Assembly: GCF_010731895.1 (NCBI RefSeq)
Contig: NZ_AP022596.1
Coordinates: 434,001-498,000 of the forward strand
DNA from: Mycolicibacterium helvum
GTDB lineage: Bacteria; Actinomycetota; Actinomycetes; Mycobacteriales; Mycobacteriaceae
DNA: 64,000 nt
Direction of reading: 5' to 3'
Shown here: positions 53,914 to 62,601 of the stretch, one piece after another
How positions within the stretch are numbered: position 1 is the stretch's first letter
Layout of the letters: each line of letters begins with the position of its first letter
Translations under genes and position numbers: made by a program
The notes under the pieces: model-generated
The model's database searches: none
What the model was told of the DNA's origin: nothing
What the model saw: only the letters and a program-made list of their open reading frames with translations

Positions 53914-54735
53914 ATGAGCCGGCGGATCCGCCTCGCTTTTCTCCTCGTTCCGCCACTGGCCTGGCTGGTGGTGGCTTATCTGGGCTCGCTTGGTGTACTG
54001 CTGCTTTCGGCCTTCTGGAGCACCGATACCTTCACCGGCGCGGTGGTGCGGTCCTACACCAGCGACAACTTCGTGCGAGTTCTCACCGACGCGGTGTTCC
54101 GTACGGCCACGCTGCGCACTATCGGAATTGCGTTGAGCGTCACCGTGATCTGCATCGTGCTGGCGGTTCCGCTGGGGCTCTACATGGCCAAGGTCGCCTC
54201 GCCCCGGGTGCGGCTGGCCCTGGTGGTCGCGGTGACGACACCGCTGTGGGCCAGCTATCTGGTGAAGGCCTACGCGTGGCGGATGCTGCTCTCACCGGAG
54301 GGCCCGCTGCACTGGGTGGCGGGCTACACGCCGGGCTACGGCTTGATCGCCACAGTGCTCACCCTGGCCTACCTGTGGCTGCCCTACATGGTGATCCCGG
54401 TATTCGCCGCCTTCGAGCGGGTGCCCGATCCACTGATCGACGCCAGCGCCGATCTGGGCGCGTCGGATCTCACGACGCTGCGAACCATCGTGGCGCCACT
54501 GGTGTTTCCCGGTGTCGCGGCCGGCTCGATCTTCACGTTCTCGCTGTCGATGGGTGACTACATCGCGGTGACGATCGTCGGCGGCAAGACCCAGATGCTG
54601 GGCAACATCATCTACGGGCAGCTGGTGACCGCCAACAATCAGCCACTGGCGGCCGCGCTGTCGCTGATCCCGTTGGCCGCGATCGTGCTCTATCTGTTGG
54701 CGATGCGGCGCACCGGAGCATTGGAGAACGTCTGA
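53914..54735 (+). CDS. potB: ABC transporter permease (PotB-like)
   Basis: 273-aa inner-membrane permease with about six helices. The EAA loop reads 'PLIDASADLGASDLTTLRTI', which contacts the ATPase. The start at ATG 53914 lies 8 bases after the potD stop; the longer frame upstream overlaps potD. The stop is coupled to potC (TGATG). Confidence 0.9.
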   Translation: MSRRIRLAFLLVPPLAWLVVAYLGSLGVLLLSAFWSTDTFTGAVVRSYTSDNFVRVLTDAVFRTATLRTIGIALSVTVICIVLAVPLGLYMAKVASPRVRLALVVAVTTPLWASYLVKAYAWRMLLSPEGPLHWVAGYTPGYGLIATVLTLAYLWLPYMVIPVFAAFERVPDPLIDASADLGASDLTTLRTIVAPLVFPGVAAGSIFTFSLSMGDYIAVTIVGGKTQMLGNIIYGQLVTANNQPLAAALSLIPLAAIVLYLLAMRRTGALENV

Positions 54736-55535
54736 TGCTGTCGCACGGGATGCGCCGCCTGGTCCGGAGCTGGACCGTGCTGGTGTTGGTTTTCCTGTAC
54801 GCGCCTTTGCTTCTGGTCGTGGTCAACGCGTTCAACTCGTCCAAGACATTCGCGTTTCCGCCCACCGGGTTCACGTTGCAGTGGTGGGCCAGCGCCTGGG
54901 CCAGCGAAGGCATGTGGCATTCGCTGGGTAACTCGGTGGTCGTGGGGGCGTGCGCGACGGCACTGGCCCTGGTGCTGGGCACGATGGCGGCGTTCGCCGT
55001 GCAGCGCTACCGCTTCTTCGGCCGGCAGACCATCAGCTTTCTGGTGGTGTTGCCGATCACGCTGCCCGGGATCGTGACCGGTATCGCGCTGAACGCGACG
55101 TTCACCTCGGCGCTGGGCATGACGTTGGGGTTGGCGACTGTCATCGTCGGGCACGCGACGTTCTGCATCGTGATCGTGTTCAACAACACCCAGGCCCGGT
55201 TGCGCCGACTGGGCACCGGACTGGAGGACGCGTCGGCCGACCTGGGTGCATCGGGTTGGCAGACCTTTCGGTACGTGACCTTTCCGATGATGCGCGGTGC
55301 GCTGTTGGCCGGCGCGATCCTGGCCTTTGCGCTGAGCTTCGACGAGATCGTCGTCACAACATTCACCGCTGGCCCGAGGGTGCAGACGCTGCCGATCTGG
55401 ATATTCGGCAACCTGTTCCGGCCCAATCAGGCCCCGGTGATCAACGTCGTCGCCGCGGCGTTGACCCTGCTCGCGGTCATCCCGGTGTGGCTGGCGCAAC
55501 GCTTCGGCGGTGATCCGGCCTCGACGAGGGTCTAG
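54735..55535 (+). CDS. potC: ABC transporter permease (PotC-like)
   Basis: 266-aa permease with six helices. The EAA loop is 'GLEDASADLGASGWQTFRYV'. Its start shares a base with the potB stop, so the two permeases are co-translated and should form the heterodimeric channel. The tail after the last helix is short. Confidence 0.9.
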   Translation: MLSHGMRRLVRSWTVLVLVFLYAPLLLVVVNAFNSSKTFAFPPTGFTLQWWASAWASEGMWHSLGNSVVVGACATALALVLGTMAAFAVQRYRFFGRQTISFLVVLPITLPGIVTGIALNATFTSALGMTLGLATVIVGHATFCIVIVFNNTQARLRRLGTGLEDASADLGASGWQTFRYVTFPMMRGALLAGAILAFALSFDEIVVTTFTAGPRVQTLPIWIFGNLFRPNQAPVINVVAAALTLLAVIPVWLAQRFGGDPASTRV

Positions 55536-55602
55536 CGAGAGAATCAATTTGCGTCGCCGGGAGATGATTGGTTCAGGCGAACCGGTGAGAGGGTGATGGG
55601 TA

Positions 55603-56895
55603 GTGCGGGCCTGGATTGTGTGGTCGACGGGAGTGTTGGCCTACGTCGTGGCCGTGCTGGACCGGACCACGCTCGGGGTCTCCGGGCTGGATGCCGCCAA
55701 GCGGTTCTCGGCCAGCCCCGGTGTGTTGTCGACCTTCGTCGTGCTGCAGGTCATCGTCTACGCGGCCGCGCAGATCCCCGCCGGCCTGCTGCTGGATCGC
55801 TTTGGGTCCAAGGTGATGATCGTGTCCGGCGCGGCCCTGATGGTGGCTGGACAGCTGGCACTGGCGTTCACCGTCTCACTGCCCGCGGCGATCGGCGCGC
55901 GTGCGGTGGTGGGGCTGGGCGACGCATTCACGTTCATCTCGGTGCTGAGGCTGGTTCCGCACTGGTTCACACCGCGCCAGATCCCGTTGGTGACCCAATT
56001 GACCGGTATCTCAGGGCAACTGGGCCAAGTGCTCTCGGCAGTACCGTTCCTGTCGCTGCTGATCAGCTCCGGGTGGACGAGGGCGTACACGACCGTCGCG
56101 GCATTTGGCGTGCTGTCACTGGTACTGACTCTGCTGCTGGTGAAGAACACCCCGCCGGGCGCCGCCGTCCACGACCCGGTGATCAGCCTGCGCGAGACGC
56201 TGGCCAGCGTGAAGACAATCTGGATGCGCCCGGGCACCCGGTTGGGATTCTTCACGCACATGGGCACCCAGTTTTCGGTCACGGTGTTCGCGTTGATGTG
56301 GGGCGTCCCGTATCTGACGGTGGCGCAAAATCTTTCCCGCAGTGAGGCGGGCACGCTGCTGACGATCTCGGTGGTCTCCGCAATCGCCTTCGGGGTCATC
56401 ATCGGCATGGTCACCGGCCGACACCCCCACCGGCGCTCATGGGTGGTGCTGGGCATCGTGATCAGCAACGCCCTGGTATGGACAGTCGTGCTCGCGCTGC
56501 CGCACGCCGCGCCGCACTGGCTGTTGGTCGTACTGATCGTGGTGATCTCGTTTGGCGGCCCGGGCTCCATGGTGGGCTTCGACTTCGCCCGCACGTTCAA
56601 CCCTCGTTCCACGCTGGGCACCGCCCAGGGCGCGGTGAACATGGGCGGTTTCCTGGCCTCGCTACTGGTGATGCAGGCGATGGGCATGATCATCGGCGCG
56701 ACCGGCGGCTACTCGTTCGACTCGTTCCGGCTGGCGTGGTGCGTGCAGTACGTGGTGTGGGTGCTGGCCATCGCCGGCATCCTGATCACCCGCAGGAAGG
56801 CGCTCCGCACGATCGGGGACATCGAAGAGAGCCGCTACCTGCTCGAGTTCTTCAGCGACGCTCAGCTGGCTCCGGTATCCCGCCGGGAGCGGTAA
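55603..56895 (+). CDS. MFS transporter
   Basis: 430-aa protein with about 12 helices. 'LLLDRFGSKVMIVSGAALM' is the MFS loop 2-3 signature and 'GARAVVGLGDAFTF' fits helix 4-5. A nitrate/sugar-phosphate-like or oxalate/formate-like MFS cannot be told apart by eye. The start is GTG 55603 with GAGAGGGTGATGG upstream. It lies 67 bases after potC and may be part of the same transcript. Substrate unknown. Confidence 0.85.
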   Translation: MRAWIVWSTGVLAYVVAVLDRTTLGVSGLDAAKRFSASPGVLSTFVVLQVIVYAAAQIPAGLLLDRFGSKVMIVSGAALMVAGQLALAFTVSLPAAIGARAVVGLGDAFTFISVLRLVPHWFTPRQIPLVTQLTGISGQLGQVLSAVPFLSLLISSGWTRAYTTVAAFGVLSLVLTLLLVKNTPPGAAVHDPVISLRETLASVKTIWMRPGTRLGFFTHMGTQFSVTVFALMWGVPYLTVAQNLSRSEAGTLLTISVVSAIAFGVIIGMVTGRHPHRRSWVVLGIVISNALVWTVVLALPHAAPHWLLVVLIVVISFGGPGSMVGFDFARTFNPRSTLGTAQGAVNMGGFLASLLVMQAMGMIIGATGGYSFDSFRLAWCVQYVVWVLAIAGILITRRKALRTIGDIEESRYLLEFFSDAQLAPVSRRER

Positions 56896-57047
56896 CACTC
56901 CGCGGGCGGGTGCCGATATCCCAGTCAGCCCCGAGCTGCCGTGCAAACCCGACTCCACGGCAGCCCGGGCTCCAACTTTCCCGGGCCTTTCGGCAGGTTT
57001 GATCATTCGGTACCGGAGGTATCAACCAGGCATCGAAGGGATGCACG

Positions 57048-58442
57048 ATGAGCCTGGACCTCACGCCGACGACGGCACAGCACGACCTCGCGCGTCGAAC
57101 ACACGAGTTCGCCGAACACTGCATCCGCCCGGTTGCCGCCGAGTACGACCGGCGCCAGGAATTCCCCTGGCCAGTGCTCGAAGAGGCCGCGGTTCGGGGG
57201 TTCTACAGCCCGCTGTTCTACCGGGACCTGATCGGCGACCCCACCGGGCTGTCACTGCCGATGTTCATGGAAGAACTGTTCTGGGGTTGTGCCGGAATCG
57301 GTTTGGCGGTGGTGATGCCCGCACTGGCGCTGGCCGCCATTGGCCAGGCCGCCACCCCGGAGCAGATGCTGACCTGGGCACCCGAGTGTTTCGGCACACC
57401 AGGCGATCTGAAGTTGGCCGCGCTGGCGATCTCCGAACCTGAGGGCGGCAGCGATGTCCGCAACCTGCGTACCAGGGCCCGCCGCGATGGCCCAGAAAAG
57501 GATGCGGACTGGATCATCGACGGGCACAAGATGTGGATCGGCAACGGCGGCATCGCCAACGTGCACGTCGTCAACGCCGTCGTCGACGAGGAGCTGGGTC
57601 ACCGGGGGCAGGCGTTGTTCGTCGTGCCGGGCAGCACACCGGGTTTGGAACTGGTCCGAAAGCTCGACAAGCTCGGATGCCGCGCCTCGCACACCGCCGA
57701 GCTGAAGTTCTCTCAAGTGCGGATACCGGCCCAGAATCTGCTCGGTGGACAGGACCGGTTGGAACGCAAGCTCGCCCGTGCCCGCGAAGCCATGGCGGGT
57801 GGCCGGCGGTCCGGTTCGGCGACGTTGGGCACGTTCGAACAGACCCGCCCGATGGTGGCTGCCCAGGCGCTCGGAATCGCCCGCGCCGCATTGGAATACA
57901 TGACGGCTTACGCGAATCGCCGGCAGGCGTTCGGCTCCCCCATCATCGACAACCAGGGCATCGCTTTTCCCCTGGCCGACCTGGCGACCGGTATCGACGC
58001 TGCCCGGCTACTCACCTGGCGTGCATCGTGGATGGCCGCCAACAGCGTGCCGTTCGAACGCGGCGAGGGCTCGATGGCCAAGCTGGCCGCCAGTGAGATC
58101 GCGGTGAGGACCACCGAGCAAGCCATCCAGACCCTGGGTGGCTGGGGGTACATCAGCGATCATCCGGTGGAGAAGTGGTACCGCGACGCCAAGCTGTACA
58201 CGATCTTCGAGGGCACCAGCGAGATCCAGCGGATCGTGATCTCCTCAGCTCTCGGCGCCGCCGACGGCGGGCCGCCCATGCACATCGACCTGGAACCATC
58301 CGGCGGCCCGCTCAACCGGCTGTTCGGCCGTGGCACCCCGGCCCGCGGCCGGATCGGGAGTGCCGCCCTGGCTATGCGCGACCGCGTGCCCGAGCCGGCG
58401 ATGCGAATGGTGATGAAAGTCCTCGCCCCACCGCGGCGATGA
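57048..58442 (+). CDS. Acyl-CoA dehydrogenase
   Basis: 464 aa, longer than the usual 380-400 because of extra C-terminal residues after the catalytic core. 'ALAISEPEGGSDV' and 'GHKMWIGNGG' mark the substrate and flavin loops. 'QTLGGWGYISDHPVEKWYRDAKLYTIFEGTSEIQR' is the C-terminal signature with the usual catalytic Glu position. The last 60 residues are basic. The chain-length class cannot be assigned. Confidence 0.9.
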   Translation: MSLDLTPTTAQHDLARRTHEFAEHCIRPVAAEYDRRQEFPWPVLEEAAVRGFYSPLFYRDLIGDPTGLSLPMFMEELFWGCAGIGLAVVMPALALAAIGQAATPEQMLTWAPECFGTPGDLKLAALAISEPEGGSDVRNLRTRARRDGPEKDADWIIDGHKMWIGNGGIANVHVVNAVVDEELGHRGQALFVVPGSTPGLELVRKLDKLGCRASHTAELKFSQVRIPAQNLLGGQDRLERKLARAREAMAGGRRSGSATLGTFEQTRPMVAAQALGIARAALEYMTAYANRRQAFGSPIIDNQGIAFPLADLATGIDAARLLTWRASWMAANSVPFERGEGSMAKLAASEIAVRTTEQAIQTLGGWGYISDHPVEKWYRDAKLYTIFEGTSEIQRIVISSALGAADGGPPMHIDLEPSGGPLNRLFGRGTPARGRIGSAALAMRDRVPEPAMRMVMKVLAPPRR

Positions 58443-58528
58443 GGCCCATCATCCGGTGACTTCCGGCCCTGCCGTGGCGCGACCGGCCGCAGCACACTTG
58501 GTGGCGACCGGAACGGGAAGAGGCTGAA

Positions 58529-59950
58529 ATGGCTCGAAAGGTCCAGCACCTGACGACATTGGACGCCGGGTTCCTGCAACTCGAGGACACCGACCATCAC
58601 GTCAGTCTCGCGATCGGCGGGGTTGCGGTGCTGGAGGGTCCCGCACCGGAGTTCGGGGTGCTGCTCGAAACCATGGGCGCACGTTGCCTGTCCAATCCGC
58701 GCAGCACCCAGGTGTTGCGCACCCATCCGCTCGATCTGACCGCACCCGAATGGGTCGAAGATCCGACCTTCGACCTGAACCATCACGTGCGGCGCACCGC
58801 GCTGCCGCATCCCGGCGACGACGCCGAACTGTATGCCGAAATCGCCTCGATCATGGAGCGCCGACTAGATCGTGAGCGCCCGCTGTGGGAATGCTGGGTG
58901 ATCGAGGGCCTGGCCGATGATCGCTGGGCGGTGCTGATCAAGGTGCACCACGCGCTGGCCGACGGGATCGCCGCCACCAACCTGCTCACCGGACTGTGCG
59001 ACGACGTCAACGTCACCAGCTTCGCCACCGCCATCGGGGCCGCGACGCATCCGGGCCGTCGGTCCGGTGTGCCGCTGCCCAGCTTGAATCCGTGGAATTG
59101 GCTGGGTGATTCGGTGCGGTTCGGACTCAGCGCGGGCAAAGTCGCGCTGCGGGCTGCCACCGGCGCCGCGGAGATCACCGCCAATATGCTGCGCCCGGCG
59201 CCCCGCTCGTCGTTCAACGGACCGGTCGGCGACCTGCGCCGCTACAGCTCGGCCGTGGTGAAGCTAAGCGACGTCGAGGAGATCGCCCATACCTTCGGAA
59301 CCACCATCAACGACGTCGCGCTGGCCGCGGTGGCCGACAGCTATCGGGCAGCGCTGCTGCGCCGCGGTGAGCAGCCCCGCCCGGACTCGCTGCGCACCCT
59401 GGTCCCGGTGTCGGTGCGCGCCACCGACGCCATGGACGTTCCGGACAATCGGGTGTCGCTGATGCTGCCGCTGCTGCCGGTCGACCTGGCCGATCCGCTC
59501 CAGCGGCTGCGGACGGTGCATGACCGGCTCAAGGTCGCCAAGTCCAGTGGCCAACGGCAGGCGGGCAGCATCCTGGTGTGGGCGACCAACTTGATCCCAT
59601 TCACGGTGACGGCGTGGACGGTTCGGCTGTTGTCGCGGCTTCCCCAGCGATCGGTGGTCACCGTGGTGACCAACGTGCCGGGACCGCGCCAGCCCCTGAC
59701 CGTGATGGGCCACAAGGTGGTTCGCCTGCTGCCGGTTCCACCGATCGCGGCGGGCTTGCGCACCGGCATCGCCATCCTCAGCTACGCCGACGAGCTGGCC
59801 TTCGGGCTGGTGGTCGACTTCGATGCCGCCCCGGACGTCGACGAGCTCGCCATCGGCATCGACCGCGGGGTGCAACGGCTGCATCAGTTGGCCAAGACCA
59901 GTGGAGCCTCGCGCCGCAAGGGTGGTCTGCGGCTGTTGTCCGACGGCTAA
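58529..59950 (+). CDS. WS/DGAT-type O-acyltransferase (triacylglycerol synthase)
   Basis: 473-aa member of the wax ester synthase/diacylglycerol acyltransferase family. 'QHLTTLDAGFLQLED' is the conserved N-terminus, the catalytic H140-H141-A-L-A-D145-G146 is present, and 'VTNVPGPRQPL' is the family's NVPGP motif. It transfers acyl-CoA to diacylglycerol or alcohols for storage lipid. ATG 58529 follows GGAAGAGG. The gene overlaps the stop of the convergent P-type ATPase by four bases. Confidence 0.93.
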   Translation: MARKVQHLTTLDAGFLQLEDTDHHVSLAIGGVAVLEGPAPEFGVLLETMGARCLSNPRSTQVLRTHPLDLTAPEWVEDPTFDLNHHVRRTALPHPGDDAELYAEIASIMERRLDRERPLWECWVIEGLADDRWAVLIKVHHALADGIAATNLLTGLCDDVNVTSFATAIGAATHPGRRSGVPLPSLNPWNWLGDSVRFGLSAGKVALRAATGAAEITANMLRPAPRSSFNGPVGDLRRYSSAVVKLSDVEEIAHTFGTTINDVALAAVADSYRAALLRRGEQPRPDSLRTLVPVSVRATDAMDVPDNRVSLMLPLLPVDLADPLQRLRTVHDRLKVAKSSGQRQAGSILVWATNLIPFTVTAWTVRLLSRLPQRSVVTVVTNVPGPRQPLTVMGHKVVRLLPVPPIAAGLRTGIAILSYADELAFGLVVDFDAAPDVDELAIGIDRGVQRLHQLAKTSGASRRKGGLRLLSDG

Positions 59951-62601
59951 CTCAGGGCTCCGCGCTTCGGGAGCGGTCCACTGTGACTGAATCGCGCTGC
60001 GCGCCGATGGATGCGATGCTCGCGACCCCGGGTGCGCTGCGCCGCGTCGCCCGCCCGCACCGGCTCTGCGTAGAAGACCTTCTTGGTGATCTCGACCAGA
60101 ACCAGGTAGGCCAGCGTGAACAGGGCCAGCGCTCCGAAGAACTGCCACGGTAGCGCCGTGAAACCAAGCGCTCGCGCCAATGGCGACAGCGTCAACGCGA
60201 TACCGATCGCGATGACCAACAAGGTGGTCAGCGTCAGCCAGCCGCCCGGCCTGCTGCGCAGGAACGGAATCCGCCGGGTGCGGATCGCGAAGATGATCAA
60301 TGTCTGGGTGGCCAGCGATTCGACGAACCAACCGGTTCGGAATTCGACCGGTCCGGCGTGCAGCACGCCGAGCATCAACCCGAACGTCAGAAAGTCGAAC
60401 AGCGAACTGATCGGGCCGAAGGTCAGCATGAACCGCCGGATGAAGGCGATGTTCCAGTGCGATGGCGCCTGCAGCTGCTCGTCGTCGACGCGGTCGGTGG
60501 GAATGGCCAGCTGCGAGCTGTCGTAAAGCAGGTTGTTCAGCAGGATCTGGCTCGGCAACATCGGCAGGAAGCTCAACACCGCCGAGGCCGCCGCGGCGGA
60601 GAACATGTTGCCGAAGTTGCTCGACGTACCCATCAGCACGTACTTGATGGTGTTGGCGAAAATGCGCCGCCCCTCGGCCACGCCACTGGCCAGCACGCCC
60701 AGATCTTTTTCCAGCAGCACCACATCGGCGGCGTCCTTGGCGACATCAGTAGCGGTGTCGACCGAGATGCCGACATCGGCCGCGTGCAGCGCCAGCGCAT
60801 CGTTGACACCGTCGCCGAGGAATCCGACCGACCGACCGTGGTGCCGCAGCACGGTGATGAGCTTGGCCTTCTGCTCGGGCGAGATCCGCGCGAAGATCGT
60901 GGCATTCTGGGCCGCCGACTCGAACGCGGCGTCGTCGAGTTCTTCGAGCTGTTTGCCGGTCACCGTGCCCTTGGATGCCAAACCCAATTCGTTGCAGACC
61001 TTTTCGGCCACCTGGGGGTTGTCGCCGGTCGCGATCTTCACTTCGATACCCAAGTCAGCCAATCGCTGCAGCGACGCGCGGGCGGCAAGTTTGGGTTGGT
61101 CGGCGAAGACCAGGAAACCGTCGAGCCTCAGACCAACTTCGTCGGCGGCAGTGATCGCGGACAACTCCGGCGCCGGCCTGCTGGCCACCGCGACCACCCG
61201 CCGCCCCTCGGCGAACAAGGCGCCCATCAGGTCGTGTGCCGCCGGGGGCACCTCGATGCAATGGTCGAGCACCTGTTCGGGTGCGCCCTTGACGATGAGC
61301 CGCCGGACACCGCCGTCGTCGACCAGAGCCGACGTCGCGCGCCGAAGGTGGTCGAACGGCAGCTCCGCGAGTCGGCGCGCACCGCGGGTGACCACCTGCC
61401 GTCCGGCATCGGAGTCCCACAGCGCGGCATCCAACTCGTTGGCGCTCGTGCCGCCGCAGTCCGGATCGACGTCGGTGGCCAATAATCCGGTGCGCAGCAC
61501 CGTATCCGAGGCAGCACCGGAGGCATCGACGGCCTCGATGAGCATGATCCGGCCTTCGGTGAGAGTTCCGGTCTTGTCGGTGATGAGGATGTCGATGTCG
61601 CCGAGATCCTCGATGCACACCAGCCTTTTGACCAGCACCTTGAGCTTGGCCAGCCGGCGCGATCCGGTGGCCAGGCTGGTGCTGACCACCGCAGGCAGCA
61701 GCTGCGGGGTGATGCCCACCGCGATCGCCAGGGCGAAAAGCACCGAGTCGATCACCGGACGGTGCAACAGCAGGTTGGTCACCAGGATCAGCACGGTCAG
61801 GACGATCGCCACCTGCAGCAGCAGGTAGGAGAACCGCCGCAGCCCGGCCTGGAAGTCGGTCTCGGGCTGGCGCTCTCCCAATCCTGCCGCGATCCGGCCG
61901 AACTGCGCGTCCAGCCCGGTGGCGTACACCACGGCGGTGGCGGAGCCCGCGCTGACGACGGTGCCCATGAACGCCAGGTCTCCCGCGTCGGCCAGGGCCG
62001 TGTCCGGCGGGGTGGGTGCAATGGACTTCTCGGATGCCGTCGATTCGCCGGTGAGGATGCTCTCGTTGCACTCCAAGCCGTTGACGGTGAGCAGCCGCAC
62101 GTCGGCCGGAACCAATTCACCGAGCGCGAGTTCGATCACGTCGCCCGGTACCAATTCGTTGACGTCGAGCTTGACGAAGCTGCCGTCACGACGGACCACC
62201 GCGTTGTGGCGGACGCTCGAATGCAGCGCGGCGCTGGCACGCTCAGCGCGGTATTCGTTGATGAAGCCCAGGCCGATGCTGACCGCCAGGATGATGCCGA
62301 TGATGACGGCCTGGGTGCTGTCGCCCAGGAAATAGGACACGATGGCCGTCACCGCCAGTAGCGCGAGCACCGCGTTGTTGAGCTGCCTGCGCAGTACGGC
62401 CCACGCGCTAACCCGATGGGTGCGAAGTGAATTGGGCCCAACCCGGGCCAACCGGGTGGCAGCTTCGCCGCTCGACAGTCCTTCGGTCGAGCTATCCAGC
62501 CAGCCCAGCACATCGTCTGGCGGCGCGGCCGCGACGGCCGCTGCGGTCAGCGCCGGCGAGCCGGACGCCGAGGGGCGTTCAGCGGGGACGGTTGCCGTCA
62601 C
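59947..62601 (-). CDS. mgtA: Magnesium-translocating P-type ATPase (type IIIB)
   Basis: 884-aa membrane ATPase. The cation-ATPase N-terminal domain is followed by the actuator loop with LTGES, the membrane motif 'AVGITPQLLPAVV' typical of MgtA/MgtB, the phosphorylation site D342-KTGT, 'KGAPEQ' in the nucleotide-binding domain, the hinge 'GDGVNDALAL', and about ten helices. Substrate by family is Mg2+ import. The start at ATG 62601 overlaps the end of the upstream gene by 23 bases. No Mg riboswitch is visible upstream, as the space is coding. Confidence 0.9.
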   Translation of the reverse strand: MTATVPAERPSASGSPALTAAAVAAAPPDDVLGWLDSSTEGLSSGEAATRLARVGPNSLRTHRVSAWAVLRRQLNNAVLALLAVTAIVSYFLGDSTQAVIIGIILAVSIGLGFINEYRAERASAALHSSVRHNAVVRRDGSFVKLDVNELVPGDVIELALGELVPADVRLLTVNGLECNESILTGESTASEKSIAPTPPDTALADAGDLAFMGTVVSAGSATAVVYATGLDAQFGRIAAGLGERQPETDFQAGLRRFSYLLLQVAIVLTVLILVTNLLLHRPVIDSVLFALAIAVGITPQLLPAVVSTSLATGSRRLAKLKVLVKRLVCIEDLGDIDILITDKTGTLTEGRIMLIEAVDASGAASDTVLRTGLLATDVDPDCGGTSANELDAALWDSDAGRQVVTRGARRLAELPFDHLRRATSALVDDGGVRRLIVKGAPEQVLDHCIEVPPAAHDLMGALFAEGRRVVAVASRPAPELSAITAADEVGLRLDGFLVFADQPKLAARASLQRLADLGIEVKIATGDNPQVAEKVCNELGLASKGTVTGKQLEELDDAAFESAAQNATIFARISPEQKAKLITVLRHHGRSVGFLGDGVNDALALHAADVGISVDTATDVAKDAADVVLLEKDLGVLASGVAEGRRIFANTIKYVLMGTSSNFGNMFSAAAASAVLSFLPMLPSQILLNNLLYDSSQLAIPTDRVDDEQLQAPSHWNIAFIRRFMLTFGPISSLFDFLTFGLMLGVLHAGPVEFRTGWFVESLATQTLIIFAIRTRRIPFLRSRPGGWLTLTTLLVIAIGIALTLSPLARALGFTALPWQFFGALALFTLAYLVLVEITKKVFYAEPVRAGDAAQRTRGREHRIHRRAARFSHSGPLPKRGALS

